From Sphingopyxis sp. GW247-27LB (GTDB lineage: Bacteria > Pseudomonadota > Alphaproteobacteria > Sphingomonadales > Sphingomonadaceae), in assembly GCF_002277025.1 (NCBI RefSeq), contig NZ_NIWD01000002.1, positions 124,001-188,000 of the forward strand: DNA of 64,000 nucleotides, written 5' to 3'. Position numbers and translations under genes: made by a program. Under the pieces are notes generated by a model. The model did no database searches and was not told where the DNA came from. It saw only the letters and a program-made list of their open reading frames with translations. This document shows, one piece after another, positions 54,834 through 62,746 of the stretch. Position 1 is the first letter of the stretch, and each line of letters begins with the position of its first letter.

Positions 54834-55525
54834 TGTCGCTTCCTATCATCCTCATAACCGGCCAGCTTTTGACTGATGCGGTGTGGCAGCCCTTGCTCGA
54901 TGCGTGGGCCGACCGCGAGGTGATCGTCGCCGACAATCGCGGCGACGACACGATCGGAGGCTTTGCGCAGCGATTGCTCGACAATGCCCCGCCGAAGTTC
55001 GTGCTGGTCGCGCACGCCATGGGCGGCTTCGTCGCGTTCGAGGTGATGCGCCGGGCGCCCGAGCGCGTCGCGAAACTTGCCTTGATCTCGACGCTCGCTT
55101 CGGCCGACGGCCCGGCACAGACGGCGCGGCGGCAGGGCTATATCGACCTCGTCGAGAGCGGCAATTTCGACCAGGTTGTCGAAGAGCGCATCCCGATCCT
55201 GTTTCCCGAGGAGAAGCGCGGCGACGAGCGCCTGCTCCGCATCGCGCGGCAGATGGCGGCCGACACCGGCGCCGACACCTTCCTCGCCCAGCAGCGCGCG
55301 ATCATGGCGCGCATCGACAGTCGCCCGCGGCTCGGCGAGATTGCGGTGCCGACCTTGCTGCTCTGGGGCGAGCAGGACGGCATCACCAGCCGCGCGCATC
55401 ACGACGAGATCGCGGAGGCGATTCCGGGGGCGCGGCTGGAGGTGATTGAGGGCGTCGGGCATCTGCCGACCGTCGAGGCGCCCGAGGTGGTGGTGCCGTT
55501 GCTGACGGATTTCATCGATCGATAA
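54833..55525 (+). CDS. Alpha/beta-hydrolase-fold protein lacking the nucleophile serine
   Basis: 230 aa. The nucleophile elbow reads VAHAMGG, where active family members have xHSMGG, so the Ser is Ala. The acid (WGEQDG) and His (GVGHLP) are still present. The sequence has no other obvious Ser or Cys at that place. It may be a lyase-type or non-catalytic member. The start shares the last base of the preceding TAA (TAATG), making it the last gene of the operon, before repeat copy 3. Confidence 0.82.
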   Translation: MSLPIILITGQLLTDAVWQPLLDAWADREVIVADNRGDDTIGGFAQRLLDNAPPKFVLVAHAMGGFVAFEVMRRAPERVAKLALISTLASADGPAQTARRQGYIDLVESGNFDQVVEERIPILFPEEKRGDERLLRIARQMAADTGADTFLAQQRAIMARIDSRPRLGEIAVPTLLLWGEQDGITSRAHHDEIAEAIPGARLEVIEGVGHLPTVEAPEVVVPLLTDFIDR

Positions 55526-55529
55526 TCTT

Positions 55530-55639
55530 CGTCATTGCGAGCGAAGCGAAGCAATCTCCAGCTATCGGCCCTCCGCAAGGCTGGTAACCGAAGGCCGGTA
55601 TCTGGAGATTGCTTCGTCGCTACGCTCCTCGCAATGACG
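55530..55639. repeat. Dispersed palindromic repeat, copy 3
   Basis: CGTCATTGCGAGCGAAGCGAAG at the left and CTCGCAATGACG at the right, with a longer centre (GGCC.../...GGCC) than copies 1 and 2. It separates two convergent operons. Confidence 0.9.
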
Positions 55640-55646
55640 AGCTAGG

Positions 55647-56705
55647 TTATTTCAACTCCGCCCGCACCAGCGCGGCGCCGTCGACCATCGCCTTCAGCTT
55701 CGCCTGCGAATGTTCGCGGCTGTGGTATTTCATCCCGCAATCGGGGGCGATCCACAGCCGTTCGGCATCGACATAGCGTAGCGCTTCGCGGATGCGTCCC
55801 GCGACCACCTCGGGCGTTTCGACCTCGGGAATCGACAGGTCGAGCACGCCGTACATGATCGTCTTGGTCGGCAGTTCGGCGAGGATGGCGGGGTCGAGCC
55901 CCGGCTGCGCGGCTTCGATCGAGATAACGTCGATATTCGAGGCTTCGAGCTCGGCGAGGAAATCATAGGCCTTGGGCTTCGGTCCCGTCGCGCCCGCGCC
56001 GTGGTGCACCATCGCATAGCCGAAGCAGATGTGGAGCGCGGTCGTGCCGTCGACCCCGTCGAGCGCGCGGTTGATCGCCTCGATCGCATAAGCGCCCGCG
56101 GCGTCGGCACGCGCCTGCAAATAGGGCTCGTCGAGCTGGACGACGTCGACGCCCGCCGCAAACAGATCCGTGACTTCGGCATTGACCGCGTCGGCATAAT
56201 CCATCGCGAGTGCGCGGGCGTCGGGATAATAGCCATTCTCCGCCTGCTGGGTCATGGTGAAGGGGCCGGGGAGAGTGAGCTTGACCGGCTTCGTCGAATG
56301 GCGGCGCAGGAAGGCCGCGTCCTGCGCCTCGATCGGCGCGACGCGGCGGATCGGGCCGGAGACGAGCGGCACCGGGTTGGCGTTGCCGGTGCGGTCGATC
56401 GCGGTCCCGTGCTTTTCTCGATCGATCCCCGACAGCGCGGTCGCGAGCCGGTTCGAATAGCTTTCGCGGCGCATTTCGCCGTCGCCCACGATGTCGATGC
56501 CGATCTCTTCCTGGTCGCGGATCGCCATCAGCGTCGCCGCCTCCTGCGCGTCCGCAAGCCAGGGTTCGGGAATGCGCCATAGCGTCTCGGCACGCACGCG
56601 CGGCGGCAGGCTGGCCTTCAGCCGCTCGCGATCGATCAGCCAGTCGGGTTGGGGGTAGCTTCCGACGATCGTCGTGGGCAGGATGGGGTGGTCGAACAAG
56701 GCCAT
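55647..56705 (-). CDS. MetE C-domain-like zinc methyltransferase
   Basis: 352 aa, the size of a single MetE catalytic barrel rather than the two-domain enzyme. IVGSYPQPDWL starts the fold; zinc ligands H225 and C227 (HICFGY), E264 (SIEAAQP) and C323 (PDCGMKYH) are intact. Such core proteins transfer methyl or alkyl groups to a thiol; the same fold includes epoxyalkane:CoM transferase. In this locus it may remove or move a methyl/alkyl group of the substrate, or support methionine synthesis under induced conditions. It is divergent from the second CoA ligase across operator M6. Confidence 0.85.
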   Translation of the reverse strand: MALFDHPILPTTIVGSYPQPDWLIDRERLKASLPPRVRAETLWRIPEPWLADAQEAATLMAIRDQEEIGIDIVGDGEMRRESYSNRLATALSGIDREKHGTAIDRTGNANPVPLVSGPIRRVAPIEAQDAAFLRRHSTKPVKLTLPGPFTMTQQAENGYYPDARALAMDYADAVNAEVTDLFAAGVDVVQLDEPYLQARADAAGAYAIEAINRALDGVDGTTALHICFGYAMVHHGAGATGPKPKAYDFLAELEASNIDVISIEAAQPGLDPAILAELPTKTIMYGVLDLSIPEVETPEVVAGRIREALRYVDAERLWIAPDCGMKYHSREHSQAKLKAMVDGAALVRAELK

Positions 56706-56738
56706 TCCTCTCGATTTTTGGGCTGGTCAAACATTTGC

Positions 56739-56750
56739 TTAGTATTCTAT
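56739..56750. promoter_or_regulatory. MarR-type operator between the MetE-like and second CoA ligase genes (M6)
   Basis: TTAGTATTCTAT, preceded by GC and followed by CTAA. It sits 34 bp from the minus-strand start and 36 bp from the plus-strand start and may serve both. Confidence 0.55.
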
Positions 56751-56785
56751 CTAATTCAAGGTCAAAGTGACGGTGGGAGAGCGAA

Positions 56786-58351
56786 ATGATCGATCTGGAT
56801 GCGATAAGGACGCTGGCCGATATTCCGGCCGCGCAGGCGCGCGCGCGCGGCGATGCGATCGCGGTGAAGTTCGGGACGCGCGAGACGAGCTTCGCCGAAC
56901 TCGATGCGCGGTCGAACCGCGTCGCGAACGCGCTGATCGCTTCGGGCGTGGTTCCGGGGGATCGCGTCTCGGTGCTCAGCAAGAATCACGACGGATGGTA
57001 TCCGCTCTTTTTCGGAACCGCGCGGGCGCGCGCCTGCCTCGCGCCGGTCAACTGCCGGCTCGCGGCAGGTGAGATCGCCTTCATTCTCGGCGATGCGGCG
57101 CCGAAGCTGCTGTTCGTCGGCGAGGATTTCTTCGACACCGCGCTCGCAGCGGTCGCGGAACTCGACAATCCGCCGCGGCTGATCGCGCTCTACGGCGGAC
57201 ATCCGGCCTTCGAGAGCCTCGATGCGTGGTTGGGCGATGCCCCTGCGACGCCGCCCGCCGACGAGCCACACCTCGGCGACGATGTGCTTCAGCTCTACAC
57301 CAGCGGCACCACCGGGCGGCCGAAAGGTGTGGTGCTCGCGAATAAAAACTACCGCCGCTTCCTGGAAATGGCGACCGAGGTCGACGGCTTCGCCTATGGC
57401 GAGGACGAGACGGTGATGATCGTCATGCCGCTGTTCCACGTTGCGGGCACGAACGTCAGCTTTTCGGGCCTCGCACAGGGCGGGCGGTTGGTGCTGGTCA
57501 AGGATTTCGCTGCGCCCGACGCGATCCGCATGATGAACGAGGAGAAGGTTGCGCACGCCTTCCTCGCGCCGGCGATGATCCAGATGATGCTGCAGCAGCC
57601 CGAGGCGGCGGCCGGCGATTATTCGCAGCTCCGTTCGATCGCCTATGGCGCCTCGCCGATCGCTGAGGATGTGCTGCGCCGCGCGCGGACGACCTTCGGC
57701 TGCGACTTCGTGCAATTCTATGGCATGACCGAAAGCTCGGGCGGCGGCTCCTATCTGTCGCCTGCGGCACACAACCTGCCGGGCAAGCTTACCTCGTGCG
57801 GCCAGCCGTGGCCGGGGACCGAGATGGCGATCCTCGATGGCGAGGGACGGGCGATGGGCGACGGCGAGATCGGCGAGATCGCGATCCGCGGCGACATCGT
57901 GATGAAGCAATATTGGAATCGGCCCGAGGCGACCGGGGAGACGGTGGTCGACGGCTGGCTGCACACCGGCGACGTCGGCTATCGCGACGCCGACGGCTTT
58001 TATTTCGTCCACGACCGGATCAAGGACATGATCGTGTCGGGCGGCGAGAATATCTATCCGGCCGAGGTCGAGAGCGCGATCATGGGCTGCCCCGGGGTCG
58101 CCGACGTCGCGGTGATCGGCGTTCCCGACGACAAATGGGGTGAGGCGGTAAAGGCTCTGATCGTGCCCGTGCCCGGTGCGGCTCCCGATCCGGGCGAGGT
58201 AATCGCCTGGGTGCGTGAGCGGATCGCGGCCTATAAGACGCCCAAGAGCGTCGACTTCCTCGACGCGCTGCCGCGCAATCCTTCCGGCAAGGTGCTGCGG
58301 CGCGAATTGCGCACCCCCTATTGGGAAGGCCGCGATCGCGCCGTAGGGTAG
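56786..58351 (+). CDS. Second acyl-CoA ligase
   Basis: 521 aa. Motifs: LYTSGTTGRPKGVVLAN, FYGMTESSGGG, DRIKDMIVSGGENIYP and PSGKVLRREL. It has the same enzyme class as the ligase at 48846 but a distinct sequence, suggesting a different acid or a later intermediate. The purine-rich GGGAGAG precedes ATG 56786. It stands alone on the plus strand before a long inverted repeat. Confidence 0.9.
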   Translation: MIDLDAIRTLADIPAAQARARGDAIAVKFGTRETSFAELDARSNRVANALIASGVVPGDRVSVLSKNHDGWYPLFFGTARARACLAPVNCRLAAGEIAFILGDAAPKLLFVGEDFFDTALAAVAELDNPPRLIALYGGHPAFESLDAWLGDAPATPPADEPHLGDDVLQLYTSGTTGRPKGVVLANKNYRRFLEMATEVDGFAYGEDETVMIVMPLFHVAGTNVSFSGLAQGGRLVLVKDFAAPDAIRMMNEEKVAHAFLAPAMIQMMLQQPEAAAGDYSQLRSIAYGASPIAEDVLRRARTTFGCDFVQFYGMTESSGGGSYLSPAAHNLPGKLTSCGQPWPGTEMAILDGEGRAMGDGEIGEIAIRGDIVMKQYWNRPEATGETVVDGWLHTGDVGYRDADGFYFVHDRIKDMIVSGGENIYPAEVESAIMGCPGVADVAVIGVPDDKWGEAVKALIVPVPGAAPDPGEVIAWVRERIAAYKTPKSVDFLDALPRNPSGKVLRRELRTPYWEGRDRAVG

Positions 58352-58384
58352 GGATGCGCCCGCTTTTGGGGTGATTTGAGCCAT

Positions 58385-58496
58385 CCCCCTCCCTTTTAGG
58401 GAGGGGTTAGGGGTGGGTGCGCGAGCGGAGCGAGCCTACAAAGAACGCCGCCTTCGGCGGCTACCCACCCCCAGCCCCTCCCTAAAAGGGAGGGGA
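58385..58496. repeat. Long inverted repeat with CCCTCCCTTTTAGGGAGGGG arms
   Basis: The left arm (CCCCTCCCTTTTAGGGAGGGG and AGGGGTGGGT) pairs with the right arm (ACCCACCCC...CCCCTCCCTAAAAGGGAGGGG). Each arm is itself a hairpin and the centre GCCGCCTTCGGCGGC is a third. It is the intergenic element common in alphaproteobacteria and separates convergent genes. Confidence 0.85.
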
Positions 58497-58541
58497 GAAG
58501 GTATGACCGCTTCCGGCCCAATCCGGTCGCCGCCTTCGTGC

Positions 58542-58569
58542 AAAAAAAGCCCGGCGCGAACGCCGGGCT
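58542..58569 (-). terminator. Rho-independent terminator of the VOC-to-MFS operon
   Basis: On the minus strand AGCCCGGCG-TTCG-CGCCGGGCT, a 9-bp perfect stem with a tetraloop, is followed by T residues (A-run 58542-58548 on plus). It ends 25 bp after the VOC gene stop. Confidence 0.93.
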
Positions 58570-58594
58570 CCAGGGGTCTTCTCAGAGGAGAAAT

Positions 58595-59188
58595 CTATTC
58601 CGCCGGGACCGGCGTGCGGCCTGTGATCATGCCCTCGGCCTTGGTGCCGTCGGCGCGGATCGGATCGTGCGCGACGTCGCTTTCGTCGAACACCTTAGTC
58701 CAGGCCGCGAATTCGAGGCACACGCCGTCCGGGTCGAAGAAGTAGACCGAGCGGACGAAGACGTCGTCGTTCATTTCGGGCGACGACTGGGTCGGCGAGT
58801 TGTCGTGGTTGAGGATCGGCGTCACCTCGACGCCCTTGTCGACCAGCCGCTGGTAATATTCGTCGAATTTCTCGGCGCGGACGTTGATCGCGATATGATT
58901 CATCGAACCGTGCGCCGACACGAAGCTGCCTTTTGTCGGCAGCGCCGCAGGGGCCGACACACCCGGCGCCGCTTCGGGCGCATTCGGGAACCAGAAGAAG
59001 GCGAGGCTGTCGCCATTGCCGATGTCGAAGAAGAAATGCTGGCCGCGCCCGCCAGGCAGGTCGATCGTCTTGGTCAGCGGCATGCCGAGGATGTCGCGAT
59101 AGAATTCGACCGTCTTCGCCATGTCCTTGCACACGAGCGCCAAATGGTTGACGCCGCAAAACTCGAATTCGCTATTCGTCTCTGCCAT
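58595..59188 (-). CDS. VOC-superfamily (glyoxalase/dioxygenase-fold) protein
   Basis: 197 aa from ATG 59188 (a second ATG at 59191; AGGAG upstream). Two betaalphabetabetabeta modules: FCGVNHLALVCKD (metal His) and FFDPDGVCLEFAAW (metal Glu), with a middle HIAINV-type His. Members include glyoxalases, ring-cleavage dioxygenases and epimerases. Last gene of the minus-strand operon. Metal-dependent rearrangement or cleavage of a pathway intermediate is plausible. Confidence 0.83.
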   Translation of the reverse strand: MAETNSEFEFCGVNHLALVCKDMAKTVEFYRDILGMPLTKTIDLPGGRGQHFFFDIGNGDSLAFFWFPNAPEAAPGVSAPAALPTKGSFVSAHGSMNHIAINVRAEKFDEYYQRLVDKGVEVTPILNHDNSPTQSSPEMNDDVFVRSVYFFDPDGVCLEFAAWTKVFDESDVAHDPIRADGTKAEGMITGRTPVPAE

Positions 59189-59205
59189 CATCCGTCTCCT
59201 TTGTC

Positions 59206-59823
59206 TTAGCTGGGGTTGGCACTGGGCCGGGCCTTCATGCCCTCGTACCAGCGCAGGATATTGCCATTGGCGGGGTCGAGCGGCTGTCCCACCCCGGCCC
59301 CGAAATCGAGGAATGCGAAGAGCAGAATGTCCGCCAGGCTGATCCGGTCGCCGGCGACGAATTCGCGTTCGGCGATCAGCGGATCGAGCCATCGGAGCCC
59401 GTCCTGCGCAACGGCTTTCAGCCCCGCCGCCGCCTCGGGCAGGCAGCGCATCCGCGATTCGAAGAGGGGCAGCCCCTCGGCGAAGCGGAAGCCGTTGGCG
59501 AGCGGCTCGCAGATCTTGAGGTCGATGCGGCGCGTCCACATGCGCGTTGCCGCGCGCTCCTCGGGCGTCGTGCCGATCAGCGCGGGATCGGGAAAGCGCT
59601 CCTCGAGATATTCGCAGATCGCGGTGATTTCGGTGAGGATCGTGCCGTCGTCGAGTTCGAGCGCCGGGGTCTGACCCGCGGGATTGACGTCGACATTATA
59701 GGGCGCGCGCCGGTTCTCTCCGCCGCGAAGGTCGACCACGACCTCGGGAATGCTGATCCCCTTTTCCGCCATGAACAGCGCCACGACGCGGGGATTGGGG
59801 CCGACGCTGGTATAAAATTTCAT
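59206..59823 (-). CDS. Glutathione S-transferase family protein
   Basis: 205 aa from ATG 59823, where GAGAGG has a good distance; ATG 59829 is too close to it. Thioredoxin-like N-domain (KFYTSVGPNPRVVALFM, NPAGQTPALELDDG, ITEITAICEYLEE) and helical C-domain (FVAGDRISLADILLFAFLDF). It may conjugate or isomerise an electrophilic intermediate with glutathione. Confidence 0.88.
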   Translation of the reverse strand: MKFYTSVGPNPRVVALFMAEKGISIPEVVVDLRGGENRRAPYNVDVNPAGQTPALELDDGTILTEITAICEYLEERFPDPALIGTTPEERAATRMWTRRIDLKICEPLANGFRFAEGLPLFESRMRCLPEAAAGLKAVAQDGLRWLDPLIAEREFVAGDRISLADILLFAFLDFGAGVGQPLDPANGNILRWYEGMKARPSANPS

Positions 59824-59884
59824 GGCCATCCTCTCAGTTTCGCTTTCTCGCATATTCTGCGCTAACTGTCAAGTAAATTGACGA

Positions 59885-60799
59885 TTAATGCAACGGCAGC
59901 CCGGATCGGGGCCAGCGCACGCGATAGATCGTTCCCGTCGTCGACGCGGTGATATAGGCGTCGCGCCGATCGGGGCCGCCGAAGGCGATGTTGGTGATGC
60001 CGATGTCGGGCAGCGGCAGGAAATCGGGCGGGCCGCCGTCGGGATCGAAGATGGTGATCCCGCCCTCGACCATCGTGCCGACGCAGATGCGCCCGCTTTC
60101 CTCGACCGCCAGGCTGTCGAGCAGGCGAAAGGACGGCGGCGTGCCGACGAAGCGGCCGGGCGCCCACGGCGGCGGCGGCGCGAGTTCGCCCGGTGCGACG
60201 ACATCCATCGCCCAGACGCGCGCGGTCATCGTCTCGCTGACATAGAGCGTCCGGCCGTCGGGTGAGAGGCCGATGCCGTTCGGGCCCATCACCTCGGCGC
60301 GCTGGCGGGTGATATGCGAGCCATCGGTCTTGGCGTAATAAATCGCGCCATGATCGCGGCCACTGGCGCGCACCTGGCCGTGATCGGTGAACCAGAAGCC
60401 GCCGTGGCCATCGAAGACGATGTCGTTCGGCCCTTTCAGCGCTTCACCCTCGAACCCGTCGTAGAGCGTCGTCACCGCGCCCGTGGCGAGATCGACGCGC
60501 TGGATCGACCCGCAAGCCGCCTCGTTGGCGGCATGCCCGGGGAAGAGCAGCGGGCCGGCCTCGACCCACTGGAAGCCGCCGTTGTTGCAGACATAAGCGC
60601 CGCCGTCCGGGCCGATCGCCAGCCCGTTCGGCCCGCCGCCAAGCTCGGCGACGACCGACAGGCTACCATCGGCCAAGACGCGGGTCAGCGTGCCGCGCGC
60701 GATCTCGACAAGCAGCACCGACCCGTCGGGCATCGGCACCGGCCCTTCGGGAAACCGAAGGCCCGTCGCGACGACCTCGGGCGCGCCGAAACCGCTCAT
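59885..60799 (-). CDS. SMP-30/gluconolactonase-family lactonase
   Basis: 304 aa six-bladed beta-propeller. RFPEGPVPMPDG (metal Glu), GPNDIVFDG (Asn) and GPNGIGLSPDGRTLYVSE (Asp) are the metal ligands. It would open a sugar or hydroxy-acid lactone. Start overlaps the CMD-like stop by ATGA. It is the only lactonase-type gene in the window. Confidence 0.88.
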   Translation of the reverse strand: MSGFGAPEVVATGLRFPEGPVPMPDGSVLLVEIARGTLTRVLADGSLSVVAELGGGPNGLAIGPDGGAYVCNNGGFQWVEAGPLLFPGHAANEAACGSIQRVDLATGAVTTLYDGFEGEALKGPNDIVFDGHGGFWFTDHGQVRASGRDHGAIYYAKTDGSHITRQRAEVMGPNGIGLSPDGRTLYVSETMTARVWAMDVVAPGELAPPPPWAPGRFVGTPPSFRLLDSLAVEESGRICVGTMVEGGITIFDPDGGPPDFLPLPDIGITNIAFGGPDRRDAYITASTTGTIYRVRWPRSGLPLH

Positions 60800-61443
60800 T
60801 CGGATTTCGGCCGCGGCGCGCTGAGGAAGTCGGCGGCGCTGAAGCCTTCGGGTGCAGCGATCTCGACGATCGGGTCCTCGCGCGCGTCATATTCCATGCG
60901 CAGCGCGCGGGTGATCACCGCGTGCATGTCGTAAAGGCAGGTGATGTAGGTGAACTCGAAGATCTGCTCGTCGTTCCAGAAGGTCTTGAGCTTGTCGAAC
61001 ACTTCGAGCGGCACGCGCCCTCCGGCCTGGCTGAGGCAGTCGGCATAGGCGAGCACCGTGCGTTCCTGCTCGCTATAGCAGTCGGCGACGGTCCAATAGG
61101 GGATGCCCGCGATCTTCTCCTCGCTGACGCCAAGGCCGCGGAGCGACTTGCAATGTTGCGAAAAGACGAACTGGCTGCCCTTGACCCAGCCGGCGCGCGT
61201 CTGGCCGAGTTCGCGAAGAACCGGGTCGATCGTGCGGGCGGGGTTGCGATAGACGGCGAAGCCCTTGACCGCATGTTCGAAGATGTCGGGCGACAGTGCG
61301 AAAACAGTCCACCAGTCGCCGGGCGTGCCCGTCGCGGTGCCGGGCTCGGCCACCGGATCGCGCTCCCCGAACAGGCGGTTGTAATAGGCGGTGACGGTCT
61401 CGTCGGTGACTTCCGAGCGGGGAACCTGGCGCAGGACGGGCAT
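60796..61443 (-). CDS. Carboxymuconolactone decarboxylase/AhpD-fold protein
   Basis: 215 aa. The CMD core lies around residues 85-145 (WVKGSQFVFSQHCKSLRGLG), with one SQHC-type site instead of the CxxC pair of AhpD peroxidases, so it fits the decarboxylase/isomerase branch better. GAGGAG precedes ATG 61443. Co-transcribed with SMP-30 and the SnoaL-like gene. Confidence 0.8.
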   Translation of the reverse strand: MPVLRQVPRSEVTDETVTAYYNRLFGERDPVAEPGTATGTPGDWWTVFALSPDIFEHAVKGFAVYRNPARTIDPVLRELGQTRAGWVKGSQFVFSQHCKSLRGLGVSEEKIAGIPYWTVADCYSEQERTVLAYADCLSQAGGRVPLEVFDKLKTFWNDEQIFEFTYITCLYDMHAVITRALRMEYDAREDPIVEIAAPEGFSAADFLSAPRPKSE

Positions 61444-61453
61444 GGGATACTCC

Positions 61454-61849
61454 TCAGGCGTTCGCGAACTTGCGGAATTCGGCAACGTGCGCCGAATCGA
61501 AATATTCGTCGAGCCGCGTGATCTTGCCATTCTCGACCTTGCAGATGATCGCGCAGGGCAGGCGGACCTCGCCGTCGTCGTGGACGCGCTTGCCCTTCAG
61601 GACATGCTGCTGGACGAAGCCGCCGGGAAAGGCGGTGAGGCGACGGTCGGCATATTCGCGGTCCTTGATCCGCGCGACCATGCCGGTCAGCGTCTGCGCG
61701 GTCTGCGCGGGGGTGACGATCAACTCGTCGGTGTTGTGCCAGATCTCGGCGTCGGGGGTGAAGCTGTCCTGCATCGTTTCGATGTCGCCCGCTTCGATCG
61801 CGTCGAAGAAGCGCTTCGCCATGTCGCGGATCTCATTCTCTTCGGCCAT
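61454..61849 (-). CDS. SnoaL/NTF2-like small protein
   Basis: 131 aa: alpha+beta cone fold with MAKRFFDAIEAGDIETMQDSF, ITRLDEYFDSAHVAEF. The cavity His and Asp residues (IWHNTDEL) are consistent with ketosteroid-isomerase-like or hydratase activity. The gene lies between the CMD-like and SDR genes. No specific reaction can be assigned. Confidence 0.82.
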   Translation of the reverse strand: MAEENEIRDMAKRFFDAIEAGDIETMQDSFTPDAEIWHNTDELIVTPAQTAQTLTGMVARIKDREYADRRLTAFPGGFVQQHVLKGKRVHDDGEVRLPCAIICKVENGKITRLDEYFDSAHVAEFRKFANA

Positions 61850-61858
61850 GTTTCTCTC

Positions 61859-62746
61859 CTAGTGTTTCGCGCCGAACATGCGGCCGCCATTGGCCGCGAT
61901 CAGCCCATCGATATCGTCGCCCCTGTACGCCGGATCGGCCGACGGCCCGAACGCCGACAGCATATCCTGGGTCACCAGTTCGGCCATCGCCTTCCATTCG
62001 GGGTGGGTGAAGATCCAGTAATCGCCATTCTCGATCGCCTGTGCGACGCGCGCGCCGATCCTGTCGGGCGACATGCCGCCTGCGAGGACGCCCTGCATCG
62101 CCTGGCTCGTCGCGGCCGCTTTGCCGACCTCCTGGTCGACCGGCCGAAGATCGCGCGTCGTCTCGACGATCCGTGTCGCCGACATGCCGGGCATCAGCAC
62201 CGAAATATCGACGCAGGTCTCGGCGAGTTCGTTGCGCAGCGCCATCGCGATGCCCAGCGTCGCATATTTGGAGCTGATATAGGCGACCGAAATCGGCGGC
62301 GGCACGATCGCGACCATCGACGAAGTGATGACGAGGTGGCTCGGCTCGCCGCTCGCCTTCATGTCGCCGAGGAAGGTGCGGCAGGCATAGAGGTGGGCGT
62401 GCGCGTTGACGGCATAGTTCCAGCGCCAGACGTCGGTGTCATACTGCTCGAACGGTCCCGACCCGCCGCCGACCCCGGCATTGCTGAACAGGATGCGCAC
62501 CGGTCCGAAATCGCGCGCGGCGGTGCCGGCCTTCGTCCAACTCGCCTCGTCGGTGACATCGAGTTGGAGACCGAGCGCATCGGCGCCTTCGCCGCGCAGC
62601 GCTTCGGCGGCCGCGATGGCGCCGGCGCCGTCGATGTCGGCCAGAATGACGCGCGCGCCTTTCGCCGCCAAGGCGCGCGCGGTCGCAAGGCCGATGCCGC
62701 TTGCGCCGCCGGTGATGAAGGCGGTCTTTCCGGTCACCTCGGTCAT
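61859..62746 (-). CDS. SDR-family oxidoreductase
   Basis: 295 aa. TGGASGIGLATA cofactor motif, NAGVGGG, ITSSMVAIVPP (Ser) and YISSKYA (Tyr/Lys). The C-terminal extension (MAELVTQDMLSAF...) is longer than in ordinary SDRs. It may oxidise an alcohol intermediate. Overlaps the MFS stop by ATGA. Confidence 0.87.
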   Translation of the reverse strand: MTEVTGKTAFITGGASGIGLATARALAAKGARVILADIDGAGAIAAAEALRGEGADALGLQLDVTDEASWTKAGTAARDFGPVRILFSNAGVGGGSGPFEQYDTDVWRWNYAVNAHAHLYACRTFLGDMKASGEPSHLVITSSMVAIVPPPISVAYISSKYATLGIAMALRNELAETCVDISVLMPGMSATRIVETTRDLRPVDQEVGKAAATSQAMQGVLAGGMSPDRIGARVAQAIENGDYWIFTHPEWKAMAELVTQDMLSAFGPSADPAYRGDDIDGLIAANGGRMFGAKH

